From Candidatus Endomicrobium procryptotermitis (GTDB lineage: Bacteria; Elusimicrobiota; Endomicrobiia; Endomicrobiales; Endomicrobiaceae), in NCBI GenBank assembly GCA_031279415.1, contig JAITIP010000045.1, positions 1 to 43,247 on the forward strand: a DNA stretch of 43,247 bases, given 5' to 3'. Below, piece by piece: positions 12,644-21,026 of this stretch. The position numbers and the translations under genes were made by a program. Below the pieces are notes generated by a model. The model was not told where the DNA came from and searched no databases. It saw only the letters and a list, made by a program, of their open reading frames with translations. How positions within the stretch are numbered: the first letter of the stretch is position 1; the number at the start of each line of letters is the position of its first letter.

Positions 12644-13906
12644 TTATTTCTTCTTTTGAATTTTTAGTTTAGCTATATTTCTTTTTGAATAGCTTACTTT
12701 TATGGTCTCTGTAGGGAGACCTATATTATTTAGCAGAGCCAAAAAAGGATCAGGATCAAGCTCTTCAACGTTTACCATTCGGTTACAGTCCCATTCCCCG
12801 TTAGCAATCAAAATTGCAGCTGCGACGGCCGGGGTTCCCGCGGTATAACTTATTGCCTGAGACTCAACTTCTTCATAACAGGATTTATGGTCGCATACAT
12901 TATATATAAAGAGTTCTTTTTTCCGTCCATCTTTTGTGCCTTTAATCAGATCTCCTATGCAAGTCTTTCCGGTATAATCAGGCGCAAGAGTTTTGGGATC
13001 CGGCAGACACGCTTTTACGACTTTAAGTGGAACCACTTCAAGTCCTTCTGCCGTTTTAACCGTCTGTTCCGACAAAAGTCCGATATTTTTAAGTACTGTA
13101 AAACAATTTATATAATGATCGCTGAATCCCATCCAAAATCTTATCGAATTTGCATCTATATTTTTTGAAAGAGAATGTATTTCATCATGTCCAGTCAAGT
13201 ATACAGTTTGTTTTCCAACAGTAGGAAAATCATATGACATTTTTTCTTCATGAACGTTTTTTGAAACCCATTTTTTGTCTATCCATGTCCAAACTTTGAC
13301 AAACTCTCTGAAATTTATTTCTGGATCAAAATTTGTGGCAAAATATTTACCATGATTTCCTGCATTTACATCCATTATGTCTATCGTGTCTATCTTATCA
13401 AAAAAATGTTTCTGTGCATAAGCAGCATACGCATTTACAACGCCGGGATCAAAACCCGCTCCCAAAACCGCCGTAATGCCTTTTTCTGCGCAACGCTCCT
13501 TGCGTTTCCACTCATAATTGCCGTACCAAGGTGGATTTTCACAGACTTTTGTAGGCTCTTCATGTATGGCGGTATCTATGTATGCTGATCCCGTTTCAAT
13601 ACAGGCCTCAAGAATGGACATATTGCAGAAAGCCGAAGCAAGATTTACGACTATGGAAATTCCTTTTTCTTTTATAATATTTTTCATGCCTTCTGTGTCT
13701 AAAGCATCGCATGACATGGTTTTTACAGTTTTTGAAGGATCTTTATAATTGTTTTTTCTGTCAATACTTTTTAAAATCGCATTGCAAGCTTCTATTGATC
13801 TCGAAGCTAAATAAATATTATCGAACAAATCATTGTTTTGCGCAAACTTATGCGCTGCGACATGTGCAACTCCACCTGCTCCAACAATAAGCACATTTCT
13901 TTTCAT
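12644..13906 (-). CDS. Carboxynorspermidine/carboxyspermidine dehydrogenase (saccharopine dehydrogenase family)
   Basis: A 420-residue saccharopine-dehydrogenase-family protein beginning with the NAD(P)-binding loop VLIVGAGGVAHVAAHKFAQN. Further family features are VVNLASAFCNMSILEACIET, the AIHEEP stretch and GAGFDPGVVNAYAAYA. Its neighbour 30 bases upstream is a carboxynorspermidine decarboxylase, which identifies it as the enzyme condensing aspartate semialdehyde with putrescine or diaminopropane to carboxyspermidine or carboxynorspermidine. This is the alternative, S-adenosylmethionine-independent route common in gut and anaerobic bacteria. The thiM riboswitch follows almost directly. The sequence does not tell which diamine is used. 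Catalytic role inferred from family plus operon context. Confidence 0.87.
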   Translation of the reverse strand: MKRNVLIVGAGGVAHVAAHKFAQNNDLFDNIYLASRSIEACNAILKSIDRKNNYKDPSKTVKTMSCDALDTEGMKNIIKEKGISIVVNLASAFCNMSILEACIETGSAYIDTAIHEEPTKVCENPPWYGNYEWKRKERCAEKGITAVLGAGFDPGVVNAYAAYAQKHFFDKIDTIDIMDVNAGNHGKYFATNFDPEINFREFVKVWTWIDKKWVSKNVHEEKMSYDFPTVGKQTVYLTGHDEIHSLSKNIDANSIRFWMGFSDHYINCFTVLKNIGLLSEQTVKTAEGLEVVPLKVVKACLPDPKTLAPDYTGKTCIGDLIKGTKDGRKKELFIYNVCDHKSCYEEVESQAISYTAGTPAVAAAILIANGEWDCNRMVNVEELDPDPFLALLNNIGLPTETIKVSYSKRNIAKLKIQKKK

Positions 13907-13936
13907 TTATTCTGTTTTCCTCCTTTTATGATTTTT

Positions 13937-15043
13937 TTATGATAAATTCTTTACGAATTCCATATACTGAAACTCTTTTATTATTTCGGTTTTGCCATTA
14001 AGCCTTTTTACGACTATGGACGGCATTTTCACACCATTAAACCAGTTTTTCTTCACCATGGTATATCCTGCGGCGTCGGCAAATTTCACTGTTGAACCTA
14101 TTTTCAGTTTACTTGCAAATTTGTATGTGCAGAAAACATCTCCAGCAAGACAAGATCTTCCCGCAATGATATATTCATATTTTCCACGTTTTGATTCCAG
14201 TTTTGCGGGAGTTTGGTATATAAGCAAATCAAGCATATGTGCTTCAATGGAAGCATCTACAATGGCTATATCTTTTTCATTATGAACGATATCCAAAACA
14301 GTGGTAACAAATTCACAGCTTTTTGTTATTGCCGCTTCTCCGGGTTCAAGATAAACCTGCACATTATATTTCTGGGAAAATTCTTTGAGTTTTCGGCAAA
14401 ACTTATCAAGCGGATACCCTTCTTTTGTAAAATATAATCCCCCGCCCAAACTTACCCAGCCAACTTTATTTAGAATATCTTCATATTTGGAAGCTATTTT
14501 ATCAAGCATTAGGCTAAAAAATTTAAAATCGTCGTTCTCACAGTTATAATGGAACATTACCCCGCTGATTTTATCTAAAACTTTTAAAATTTCACTCTTA
14601 TCAAAAACGCCTAGTCTTGAATATCTTCTTGATGGATCGGCTAAATCAAAATGAGAATAACTTAATCCAGGATTTATCCTCAAACCGATTTTTAAATGTT
14701 TGACGTCTTTATAAAATGTTTTCAATTGCGATACTGAATTGAAAATAATCTTATCTGATATTTTTTTTAAACTTTTTATATCGTCTTTTGAATAGGCAAC
14801 GCTAAAAGCATGTGTTTCTCCGCCAAACTTTTCATATCCGAGCCTTGCCTCATATAAAGAACTGCTCGTAGTGCCAGCCATATATCTGCTCATAAGAGGA
14901 AAAACAGCCCATGTCGAAAAACATTTAAGAGCCAAAACTGATTTTGCCGATGAATGTTTATGCACATATTCGACTTTCTTCATATTTTTAAGAAGTTTTG
15001 ATTCGTCTATCAAATAATAAGGGGTTTGAATTTTTACTTTCAT
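13937..15043 (-). CDS. nspC: Carboxynorspermidine decarboxylase NspC
   Basis: A 368-residue PLP-dependent decarboxylase of the alanine-racemase fold. The N-terminal TPYYLIDESKL and the PLP lysine K40 in SVLALKCFS are followed by the NspC-type AGTTSSSLYEARLG. HYNCENDD, WVSLGGGLYFTKEGYP and YLEPGEAA line the cofactor site, and a C-terminal AGRSCLAGDVF carries the intersubunit cysteine/aspartate motif. It decarboxylates carboxyspermidine or carboxynorspermidine to the free polyamine. It is read together with the dehydrogenase gene downstream, so the two steps are adjacent in one operon. The DUF1805 gene starts 20 bases upstream and probably belongs to the same transcript. Assignment is firm at family level. 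Confidence 0.92.
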   Translation of the reverse strand: MKVKIQTPYYLIDESKLLKNMKKVEYVHKHSSAKSVLALKCFSTWAVFPLMSRYMAGTTSSSLYEARLGYEKFGGETHAFSVAYSKDDIKSLKKISDKIIFNSVSQLKTFYKDVKHLKIGLRINPGLSYSHFDLADPSRRYSRLGVFDKSEILKVLDKISGVMFHYNCENDDFKFFSLMLDKIASKYEDILNKVGWVSLGGGLYFTKEGYPLDKFCRKLKEFSQKYNVQVYLEPGEAAITKSCEFVTTVLDIVHNEKDIAIVDASIEAHMLDLLIYQTPAKLESKRGKYEYIIAGRSCLAGDVFCTYKFASKLKIGSTVKFADAAGYTMVKKNWFNGVKMPSIVVKRLNGKTEIIKEFQYMEFVKNLS

Positions 15044-15062
15044 TGTTTATTTGAAAAATTAT

Positions 15063-15353
15063 TTAAGATATTTTTTCCAACGCTTTTATTACAGGCATAC
15101 CTACGGTAATTCCAGCAGACTGAGCATAACTTGTAGCTTTAACTATCAAAGCATTAAGCATATCTTCGACACATTTAATGCCGGTAGCTATGGCGGCAAT
15201 ATTTTGAAGTTTTTCGGCGGTTTCAAGATTCAAGTATCCGCACATAATAAAACCTTTTTTCCCCGTTATGAAAACAAGAAAACTTCCTGGAGCAATCTCC
15301 CCTTCAAAAGTTTTAAAAGTTTTCCCATTAAACATTATTTCTTTTATCTGCAT
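15063..15353 (-). CDS. DUF1805 (YunC-type) protein
   Basis: A 96-residue protein matching the small DUF1805 family, whose members include Bacillus YunC. Typical features are the opening strand with a gly-rich turn, the central LVFITGKKGFIMCGYLN and the closing AQSAGITVGMPVIKALEKI. The biochemical function of the family is not established. A good AAGGAGATG site (plus strand 15357-15365 region) precedes the ATG. It lies 19 bases upstream of nspC, so co-transcription with the polyamine genes is likely, though that does not prove a shared role. Confidence 0.8.
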   Translation of the reverse strand: MQIKEIMFNGKTFKTFEGEIAPGSFLVFITGKKGFIMCGYLNLETAEKLQNIAAIATGIKCVEDMLNALIVKATSYAQSAGITVGMPVIKALEKIS

Positions 15354-15417
15354 AACATCTCCTTAAAAAATTAACTGATAGAATCTGCCCAATACCATTA
15401 TCAAGCTTTCCCTGATT

Positions 15418-17613
15418 CTAGACCGTCAAGCTTAAAAAATTAAAGTTTTCCGAAGGTTTTGGTATAACTATGGAAGATTGAAAAGGCCATCTTTCGATTT
15501 CCATATTATTTTTATCTACACTGACCACAAATTCGATATTTTCATATTCTTGAGGCAAATCTAAATCCTCAAGAGGTATTGTCATTTCAATAATTTTATC
15601 AAAACAGGCATTTGCAGAATCTAAAACTTTTTCTTTTTCACCAGTTTTTATAACAAAACGCAAAACTTTCCCTTCCGCGTCAAAGTTAAGAAATACATTA
15701 TGTTTTACCGGCACTAAAAAGATTATATGAAAAGTAAAATCCTCAAGTGGTTTTAAAGAGATATCACCGCTCAAATCAAAACGGGCATAAAAGCTCTGCA
15801 TATTAAAACCGTAATAAAACCGTTTCAGCGATGTAGAAACTTGATGCATCGAACCGCCGGAATGCCCTACTTCATAATATCCTGCACCTTTCCATTCAAA
15901 AAAGTTCGTCACTTTACCGTCAATTTCAGGATTTATTAAAGAAGACGGTTTTGCCTCATTATGTTTTTTTGAAGTATTTTTAATAGATTTATACAATATG
16001 TCAGGCGGCCGCTGTCCCATACACTCATAAACTTTTATTAAATGTTGTCTGTATATAAAATCAAAAACGGCATCACTGCTTGAAGAATGTTCTGTTCCGT
16101 ACCACCAGTTCCAATCTGAACCTTCAGCGACATACAAAGTATCCCAAGCTTCTTTTTCCTGCTTGGATCCTTTAAAGTCCGGATTTTTCTCTAAAAAATC
16201 CGTGAGAAAATCTCTTGTCATCGAAAGATAATCCCAAGAGGCATTGTCTTCATTATGGCCTATCCATATACCGAAATCTCCGTTGATCCATGAACCTGCT
16301 GTAAGTTTATGTAAAGTATTTTTAGGAGGAAATTTATTCATATATTCATTTATTTTTACAGTTTCTATCACGGGATCATTGCTCAATATTTCATAAAGCG
16401 CTTCCAAAAAATCCCAGCCGTCATTTTTATAATATTCCCAGCAGTTTTCTCCGTCCAGTATGACTGAAACCAAAGGTGCGTCATAATCGTTCCCGGCATA
16501 ATCCGCTATGCCATGCACTTTATTTACAAAATCAGCTGCCGCATCGCGCGCATTCCATTTAGAATAAACGAATCCTATAGCGTCCGACAAACCATGATCC
16601 CTAAAAACCATATTTAATTCTCTTGAGTTTACGGAAAGTTTATAAGGCCTGAACAAAAATTTTCTGTTACCGTTAATTTCTTTTGAACTGTTAAAAAGCA
16701 CGGCTTCGTCGGTGGCAATCCATTTTATGCCAGCGTCGGCCGCTATCGCAGCCATTTCATCGGAAACGGAACCTTCTGAAGGCCACATTCCCGAAGGCTT
16801 GCATCTGAAAAGTTCTTCATAATACCGTACCGCATTATTGACATGCCAGACAGCATCTTCTGGATGAGAAAATCTATTTTTTGGAAGTATCATTCCCGGA
16901 GCCGCCTGATGAGCCGTGTCTGTATTACATAAAAGCGGTAAAATCGGATGGTAATACGGAGTAACCGAAATTTCTATCTGTCCTCTGTCCTGCGCCTCTT
17001 TGTGTTTTGCAACTACTTTTCCGCAAATTTCAAGCTGTTTAGCGATAAGCTGCCGTTTTTCTTCTTCTGTAAAATATCTTTCTTTATTGTACAAATAAGC
17101 AATTAGTTCGTCTCTTTTGCGCCAATATGGGTCAATCCACGCAAGATTAAACCATACCTGTAAATCTCGCAAATCTTCGACTTTAAAACAATTTAAAATT
17201 TTTCTTATTTCAGCTTCAGTCGTTTGCCGTCCGCGTTTTTCAAGAAGCTGCAAATATCTGTTGTAAGGAAAAATCATATTCTCCCAGTTTGCCATAAAAA
17301 AATTCATGAGAATAAAAACTTTTTCATCGGCTCTGAGTAAAGATGCATCTTTGAGAGTTAAATCAAGAAAAGTGTCTTTTGCTTTTCCAGAAGAATATTC
17401 TTCCAGTTGTTTCAGTAGGGAAGGTACGAGGTTGAAATTCGCTTTTATTTTTGGAAAATTGTCGAGAATGGCTACCATGTCGTAATAATCTTTTGTTGCA
17501 TGCAGCCTTACCCACGGAAGTTCATAATTGCACGTGGAAGGGTTTTTATACATCGGTTGATGTTGATGCCATAAAAAAGCCAAATATATTTTCTTCATTC
17601 TAAAATTTTGCAT
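15418..17613 (-). CDS. Glycoside hydrolase family 57 (alpha-amylase/4-alpha-glucanotransferase type)
   Basis: A 731-residue GH57 enzyme. The N-terminal HQHQP at residues 16-20 is the first conserved region. The predicted catalytic nucleophile is E280 in GMWPSEGSVSDE and the predicted acid/base is D387 in VILDGENCWEYY; WIATDE at 298-303 is a further signature. GH57 enzymes act on alpha-glucans such as starch or glycogen by a retaining mechanism. There is no signal peptide, so it probably works in the cytoplasm on storage glycogen or imported dextrins. The C-terminal 150 residues look like a beta-rich accessory domain. The start overlaps the upstream gene by 14 bases; an alternative ATG lies at 17598 but has no ribosome-binding site. 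Substrate not determinable. Confidence 0.9.
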   Translation of the reverse strand: MQNFRMKKIYLAFLWHQHQPMYKNPSTCNYELPWVRLHATKDYYDMVAILDNFPKIKANFNLVPSLLKQLEEYSSGKAKDTFLDLTLKDASLLRADEKVFILMNFFMANWENMIFPYNRYLQLLEKRGRQTTEAEIRKILNCFKVEDLRDLQVWFNLAWIDPYWRKRDELIAYLYNKERYFTEEEKRQLIAKQLEICGKVVAKHKEAQDRGQIEISVTPYYHPILPLLCNTDTAHQAAPGMILPKNRFSHPEDAVWHVNNAVRYYEELFRCKPSGMWPSEGSVSDEMAAIAADAGIKWIATDEAVLFNSSKEINGNRKFLFRPYKLSVNSRELNMVFRDHGLSDAIGFVYSKWNARDAAADFVNKVHGIADYAGNDYDAPLVSVILDGENCWEYYKNDGWDFLEALYEILSNDPVIETVKINEYMNKFPPKNTLHKLTAGSWINGDFGIWIGHNEDNASWDYLSMTRDFLTDFLEKNPDFKGSKQEKEAWDTLYVAEGSDWNWWYGTEHSSSSDAVFDFIYRQHLIKVYECMGQRPPDILYKSIKNTSKKHNEAKPSSLINPEIDGKVTNFFEWKGAGYYEVGHSGGSMHQVSTSLKRFYYGFNMQSFYARFDLSGDISLKPLEDFTFHIIFLVPVKHNVFLNFDAEGKVLRFVIKTGEKEKVLDSANACFDKIIEMTIPLEDLDLPQEYENIEFVVSVDKNNMEIERWPFQSSIVIPKPSENFNFLSLTV

Positions 17614-19282
17614 TAACCTCTATCTGAAATAAATATGACGTTTCCATATTAGAAAACACTTTGTATCCGTTCGACGGGGGAGTATACATTGCAAACATCA
17701 AATTTATGTCAAAATAATTTAAATATTCATACTTTACAAAAAAATCAAATTCATTACCCAAATCTGTTTTTGCTCCGTATAGTTTTGAAAAACCGGCGTC
17801 TCCTGCATCGGATGGAGCGTCAGATGCGGAATACATATAAAAGCCAAATCCTGTCTGCAAAAAATTCCACGGGGTTATGTCAAAATTTACGCCTATAGTA
17901 TTTATGCCGCGATAACCTTCGGGTAAAATTAAAAAAGAGTCACTGCTGCTTGCGGCGAAAAGAGTTCCGTAACCAACTCTTTGAATGCCGTCATATCTTC
18001 TTGCAAAAGTTGGATTGAAGGAATTGTCATTTTCAGCTTCGGCATATGAAAATATCATTTTTGCATTTGACTGTCTATTTAACAGCAGTCCTTTCCAGCT
18101 TCCTTCGGCTATAAAAGCAAAAGCTTCGTAATCTGTTGTGTCGGTAGAAGTTTTTACGAATTTGCCAGTTTGTTGCGCAGCTTCCAATCTGTATTTATAC
18201 TTTTGATTGCCGCCGGTGAGCCTTATATCATAAAATGTTTTAATATCCGACTTTATCACATAAGCAGAAGAATCTATAAAAACGCCCTTTTCATATGCAA
18301 AGCCCGTGTCATTTCTTTCCTGATAAACTCCTATTTCTATTTCCGGAAATATTTTAAATTTTATATTTCCGCCATAAACGCCGAAATCCAGATTGTCTAC
18401 TTTTCCTGCAAAAGCATCAACAGAAAAAAAATCCAGAATGTCAGCTTTTACTCTTGCGCCCAGCAGACCGTTTTGATTGGAATCAATAATAAAACCGTCT
18501 CCAACAGTAAAATATTGTTTTCCAAAAGTTAAAATATATGGAATAAGAGCATCGGTTTCACTTCTAAAATTTAAATACGCACTTTCAAGAAAGAAAGAAA
18601 AATCATCCTGCGAATAAGTCATATTGAATATTTCATTTCTTTTTCCGGACAGCCCATAAGAAACAAGTTTTGCCGACATTTCAATTCTTTCGTCAAACCT
18701 GCCGATCATGTTTATTGCAAGATACTGCCTGTATATATTTTCACTTTTTGCTTTTTGCGAAGTATAGTCTAAATTTGAATACGAGACTGCCGCAAATCTT
18801 AAATCATAATCCAGAATAAGTGAAGAAATCCGTCCCTGCATTTCCTGATTTTTTTGTAGTTTCCGCTTTTTTTTCTCAGATTTTTCGAGTTTTCTCTCTT
18901 CTTTTTTACGTTGTTTTTCTACTTTCTTTTTCTGTTTTTCTTCAAGCCTTATTTTTTTGGATTCCTGTTTTTGTATCTGTTCCTGTTCGGCTTTTTGTTT
19001 ATCTTCAGATGCTCTTTTCTGCTCTTCCAGTTTCTTTTGTTCTTTTTGTTGTTTCTTAAGTAATTTTTCTTGCTCTTTTTTCTGTTTTACTTCCTGCTTT
19101 TTCTGTTCCTGTTGCTGCCTTTTTTGTTGTTTTTCTTCTGACTTCCTTTTATATTCTTCCTGTCTCTTGAGCAGTTTTTCTTGTTTTTGACTTTGTGTAT
19201 CCTGTGCAGACGGAGACACATTTTGGGCAAAAATATTAATCGCTATAAACAAAAAAATTAAAGACAAAATTATATGTTTCAT
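17600..19282 (-). CDS. Envelope protein: signal peptide, K/E/Q-rich coiled coil, C-terminal outer-membrane barrel
   Basis: A 560-residue exported protein. Residues 1-19 form a signal peptide ending in IAINIFAQ. Residues about 30-150 are an uninterrupted lysine-glutamate-glutamine repeat region (runs such as EEYKRKSEEKQQKRQQQEQK), a very long charged coiled coil. From about residue 155 to the end there are alternating amphipathic strands with aromatic girdles (for example RDFLT-type absent, but YLNYFDINLMFAMY and a terminal SYLFQIEVNAKF), consistent with an outer-membrane beta barrel whose last residue is Phe. I do not recognise a family. The layout resembles porins with a periplasmic stalk. 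It overlaps the GH57 gene, implying co-translation, and might bring oligosaccharides across the outer membrane; this is inference. Confidence 0.75.
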   Translation of the reverse strand: MKHIILSLIFLFIAINIFAQNVSPSAQDTQSQKQEKLLKRQEEYKRKSEEKQQKRQQQEQKKQEVKQKKEQEKLLKKQQKEQKKLEEQKRASEDKQKAEQEQIQKQESKKIRLEEKQKKKVEKQRKKEERKLEKSEKKKRKLQKNQEMQGRISSLILDYDLRFAAVSYSNLDYTSQKAKSENIYRQYLAINMIGRFDERIEMSAKLVSYGLSGKRNEIFNMTYSQDDFSFFLESAYLNFRSETDALIPYILTFGKQYFTVGDGFIIDSNQNGLLGARVKADILDFFSVDAFAGKVDNLDFGVYGGNIKFKIFPEIEIGVYQERNDTGFAYEKGVFIDSSAYVIKSDIKTFYDIRLTGGNQKYKYRLEAAQQTGKFVKTSTDTTDYEAFAFIAEGSWKGLLLNRQSNAKMIFSYAEAENDNSFNPTFARRYDGIQRVGYGTLFAASSSDSFLILPEGYRGINTIGVNFDITPWNFLQTGFGFYMYSASDAPSDAGDAGFSKLYGAKTDLGNEFDFFVKYEYLNYFDINLMFAMYTPPSNGYKVFSNMETSYLFQIEVNAKF

Positions 19283-19479
19283 AAGAAATTATTTTACTAT
19301 TTTCATTATGATTTATCAACGAAAAACATAAAGTGTGGATTCAACATACTAACGCAACGCTTATCGTTGTTTGCAAAAGGAAACCGTTGCAGCAAGCAGC
19401 ATCACTGCTTCTTTTTTCTTTAAGTACAAGTTGAATGGATTGCAAATAACGAGTAGTCATGGGGAGTAGAATTAGTAAA

Positions 19480-19599
19480 ATGGAACAATAAAAGTGCGAA
19501 AGTAGAATTTTTACTTAGCAATAGATATAGATCAAGAAAATGTCTTGATTATTTCACACCAATAAGGTCTTTAATTATATTGTTGCATTAGCAACTTGA
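19480..19599 (+). mobile_element. Decayed C-terminal remnant of an IS30-type transposase
   Basis: The plus strand reads LSNRYRSRKCLDYFTPIRS and, after a frameshift, VALAT with a stop at 19597-19599. IS30-family transposases end in an L-N-x-R-P-R-K-x-L-x-Y-x-T-P block followed shortly by V-A-L and the stop, which this matches with several substitutions. Upstream codons (19430-19500) hold more stops. Only the last 40 codons or so remain. The stretch from 19283 to about 19430 shows nothing I can support beyond a TGTGGATTCAA word shared with 22055-22065. Confidence 0.45.
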
Positions 19600-19629
19600 A
19601 TTGGCCTATTCTACAATTTGGTGTTAGAG

Positions 19630-19898
19630 TCAAGAAAATATGTCCATATTCGAAAACAGTCGGCTGTTAAAAATTAAAGATTTATGAAGTCTTGAATAAT
19701 TATAATCAAATTGTTTTTGTTTAACAAATTCTTATAAGCTGTCAAAATTGTTAGAAAGTTCTTTTTTGCTTTTGCCATCTACTTAATGCTTCACACTTTT
19801 GCCGATTATTTCTGATATTTCGCTTAAAATCAGTCCTTTAATTTATCAACTTATTCTAAAATCTTTCGCCTTTGTTGTATTTTTTTGGAAGTATTCAT
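19630..19898 (-). pseudogene. Decayed small HTH-type gene, copy 1 of a dispersed pair
   Basis: On the minus strand a strong GAGGGGG site (19903-19911 region) precedes ATG 19898. The frame reads MNTSKKIQQRRKILE, stop, VDKLK, then shifts frame into LILSEISEIIGKSVKH, stop, VDGKSKKELSNNFDSL, stop, EFVKQKQ. With the stops read as lost Gln/Glu codons, this is a small protein with a helix-turn-helix-like ILSEISEIIGKS core. A clearly related leader and gene start occur at 43141-43247 on the plus strand. I do not recognise the family; a phage or element regulator is plausible. Confidence 0.45.
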
Positions 19899-19948
19899 TA
19901 TTATCCCCCTCTTTTAGTGCCATTTCTATTTTGACCTTAACGTTGATA

Positions 19949-19977
19949 TTGAAAGAAATATAAAAATTTTATATACT
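19949..19977 (+). promoter_or_regulatory. Promoter TTGAAA-17-TATACT, probably for tRNA-Leu
   Basis: TTGAAA at 19949-19954 and TATACT at 19972-19977 are 17 bases apart. Transcription would start near 19984, about 57 bases before the tRNA-Leu gene and in front of the hairpin at 20012-20035. Confidence 0.5.
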
Positions 19978-20011
19978 TATTATGTTATTTTAAGTATTTG
20001 AAAAATTACAT

Positions 20012-20035
20012 AAAAGATTGAATTTTCAATCTTTT
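20012..20035. terminator. Hairpin with T-run between promoter and tRNA-Leu
   Basis: AAAAGATTGA pairs perfectly with TCAATCTTTT, followed by another T, giving a terminator-like hairpin 6 bases before the tRNA-Leu gene. It may end a transcript from the left, or be a processing or attenuation element in the tRNA leader. Confidence 0.45.
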
Positions 20036-20040
20036 TAGAT

Positions 20041-20126
20041 GGGCGGATGGCGGAACTGGCAGACGCACAGGACTTAAAATCCTGAGGCTCGCAAGAGCCG
20101 TGAGGGTTCAATTCCCTCTCCGCCCA
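20041..20126 (+). tRNA. tRNA-Leu (anticodon UAA)
   Basis: Acceptor stem GGGCGGA/TCCGCCC, class II long variable arm GGCTCGCAAGAGCC, T-arm GAGGGTTCAATTCCCTC and anticodon TAA in the loop of GGACTTAAAATCC. The discriminator is A; no CCA is encoded. Confidence 0.97.
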
Positions 20127-20155
20127 TTTTTCTATTTTATAAGGAAACATAAAAA

Positions 20156-21025
20156 ATGAACGAACATCGTAATGTCCTTGTTGATTTTGGGACAATTGAA
20201 AAAAATATACAAAAATATAAGTTCAAAGACAGAGGAATCGAAGCTATACCTACGGATAAAATTGTCGGCAGTCTCGGTCGTTACAATGACTTTTCAGAAA
20301 ATCTTCTTCCTCATCGCGGAGATATGGGAATACGTTATGAAAGTATTAAAAAGGGAATGCTCAGCGGCGTTATTTTTCCTCCGATAAAAGTGTATCAGGT
20401 GCTGGACAATTACTTTATTATAGATGGTCATCACAGGGTAACAGCTGCGAAGAACGTTTTTAATGCAAAATACATAGATGCCGAAGTGCTGGAGATAGAT
20501 TTTGACTTTGAAATTTCTCCGAAAAAAACTTATACCTATAACACTGAAAGCGCAAAAGGTTTTTTAATAAAACTTGAAGAACATTTTTTCCAGCTGAAAA
20601 CGTGCCTTTCAAATACTGTTTTAAAATATCCTCTGAAAGTTACAGAACTCGTCAGTTTTGGAAAACTTTACGAAGAGATAGAAAATTATAAAAACAGCTA
20701 CAATAAAGGGCAGTTCCAAAAACTTTCCATAATTTATGCTTCATATCATTGGTATGAATATCGTTTTATTCCAGCTATATCCATAATAGAAGAAGAAGAT
20801 GTGCTTAGCGGCTTTCCCAATAGAACTTATACCGATTTATATGTCTGGATACAGCAGCATAAATACTATTTAAGCCAAAAAGTCGGATATGATGTGGGTT
20901 TTGATTTTACAGCTCATGATTTTTTCAAAAAATATAAAAAAGTTAAAGGTTTATATCTGATTCCTTCAATGATAAGGGATGTTTTGCGCGGAATAAAAGA
21001 ACAGATTAAAGATTTAAAGGACTGA
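20156..21025 (+). CDS. ParB/sulfiredoxin-fold nuclease-domain protein
   Basis: A 289-residue protein. Residues about 30-110 form a ParB-like domain: the LPHRGDMGIRYESIKKGM stretch leads into PPIKVYQVLDNYFIIDGHHR, with the nucleotide-binding GHHR at 91-94. The remainder is alpha-helical with FPNRTYTDLYVWIQQHKYYL near residues 220-240, a pattern also seen in other uncharacterised ParB-like proteins. Stand-alone ParB-fold proteins can be nucleotidases, kinases or DNA-binding regulators; no helix-turn-helix of the chromosome-partition type is evident. It begins 29 bases after tRNA-Leu behind AAGGAAA, so read-through from the tRNA promoter is plausible. A metallophosphoesterase gene starts one base after its stop codon. 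Fold firm, role unknown. Confidence 0.83.
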   Translation: MNEHRNVLVDFGTIEKNIQKYKFKDRGIEAIPTDKIVGSLGRYNDFSENLLPHRGDMGIRYESIKKGMLSGVIFPPIKVYQVLDNYFIIDGHHRVTAAKNVFNAKYIDAEVLEIDFDFEISPKKTYTYNTESAKGFLIKLEEHFFQLKTCLSNTVLKYPLKVTELVSFGKLYEEIENYKNSYNKGQFQKLSIIYASYHWYEYRFIPAISIIEEEDVLSGFPNRTYTDLYVWIQQHKYYLSQKVGYDVGFDFTAHDFFKKYKKVKGLYLIPSMIRDVLRGIKEQIKDLKD

Positions 21026-21026
21026 C

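Noticed and set aside
18820-19190. Cysteine- and phenylalanine-rich plus-strand frames opposite the coiled-coil gene.
   Set aside because: These are antisense readings of the K/E/Q-rich repeat and have no independent signals.
19630-19898. A non-standard genetic code reading TAA/TGA as amino acids, suggested by stops inside the HTH-like gene copies.
   Set aside because: All long genes in the window end cleanly at TAA, TAG or TGA with normal neighbours, so stop codons are used normally; decay is simpler.
19980-20195. A 71-codon minus-strand frame across tRNA-Leu.
   Set aside because: It is antisense to the tRNA and has no ribosome-binding site.
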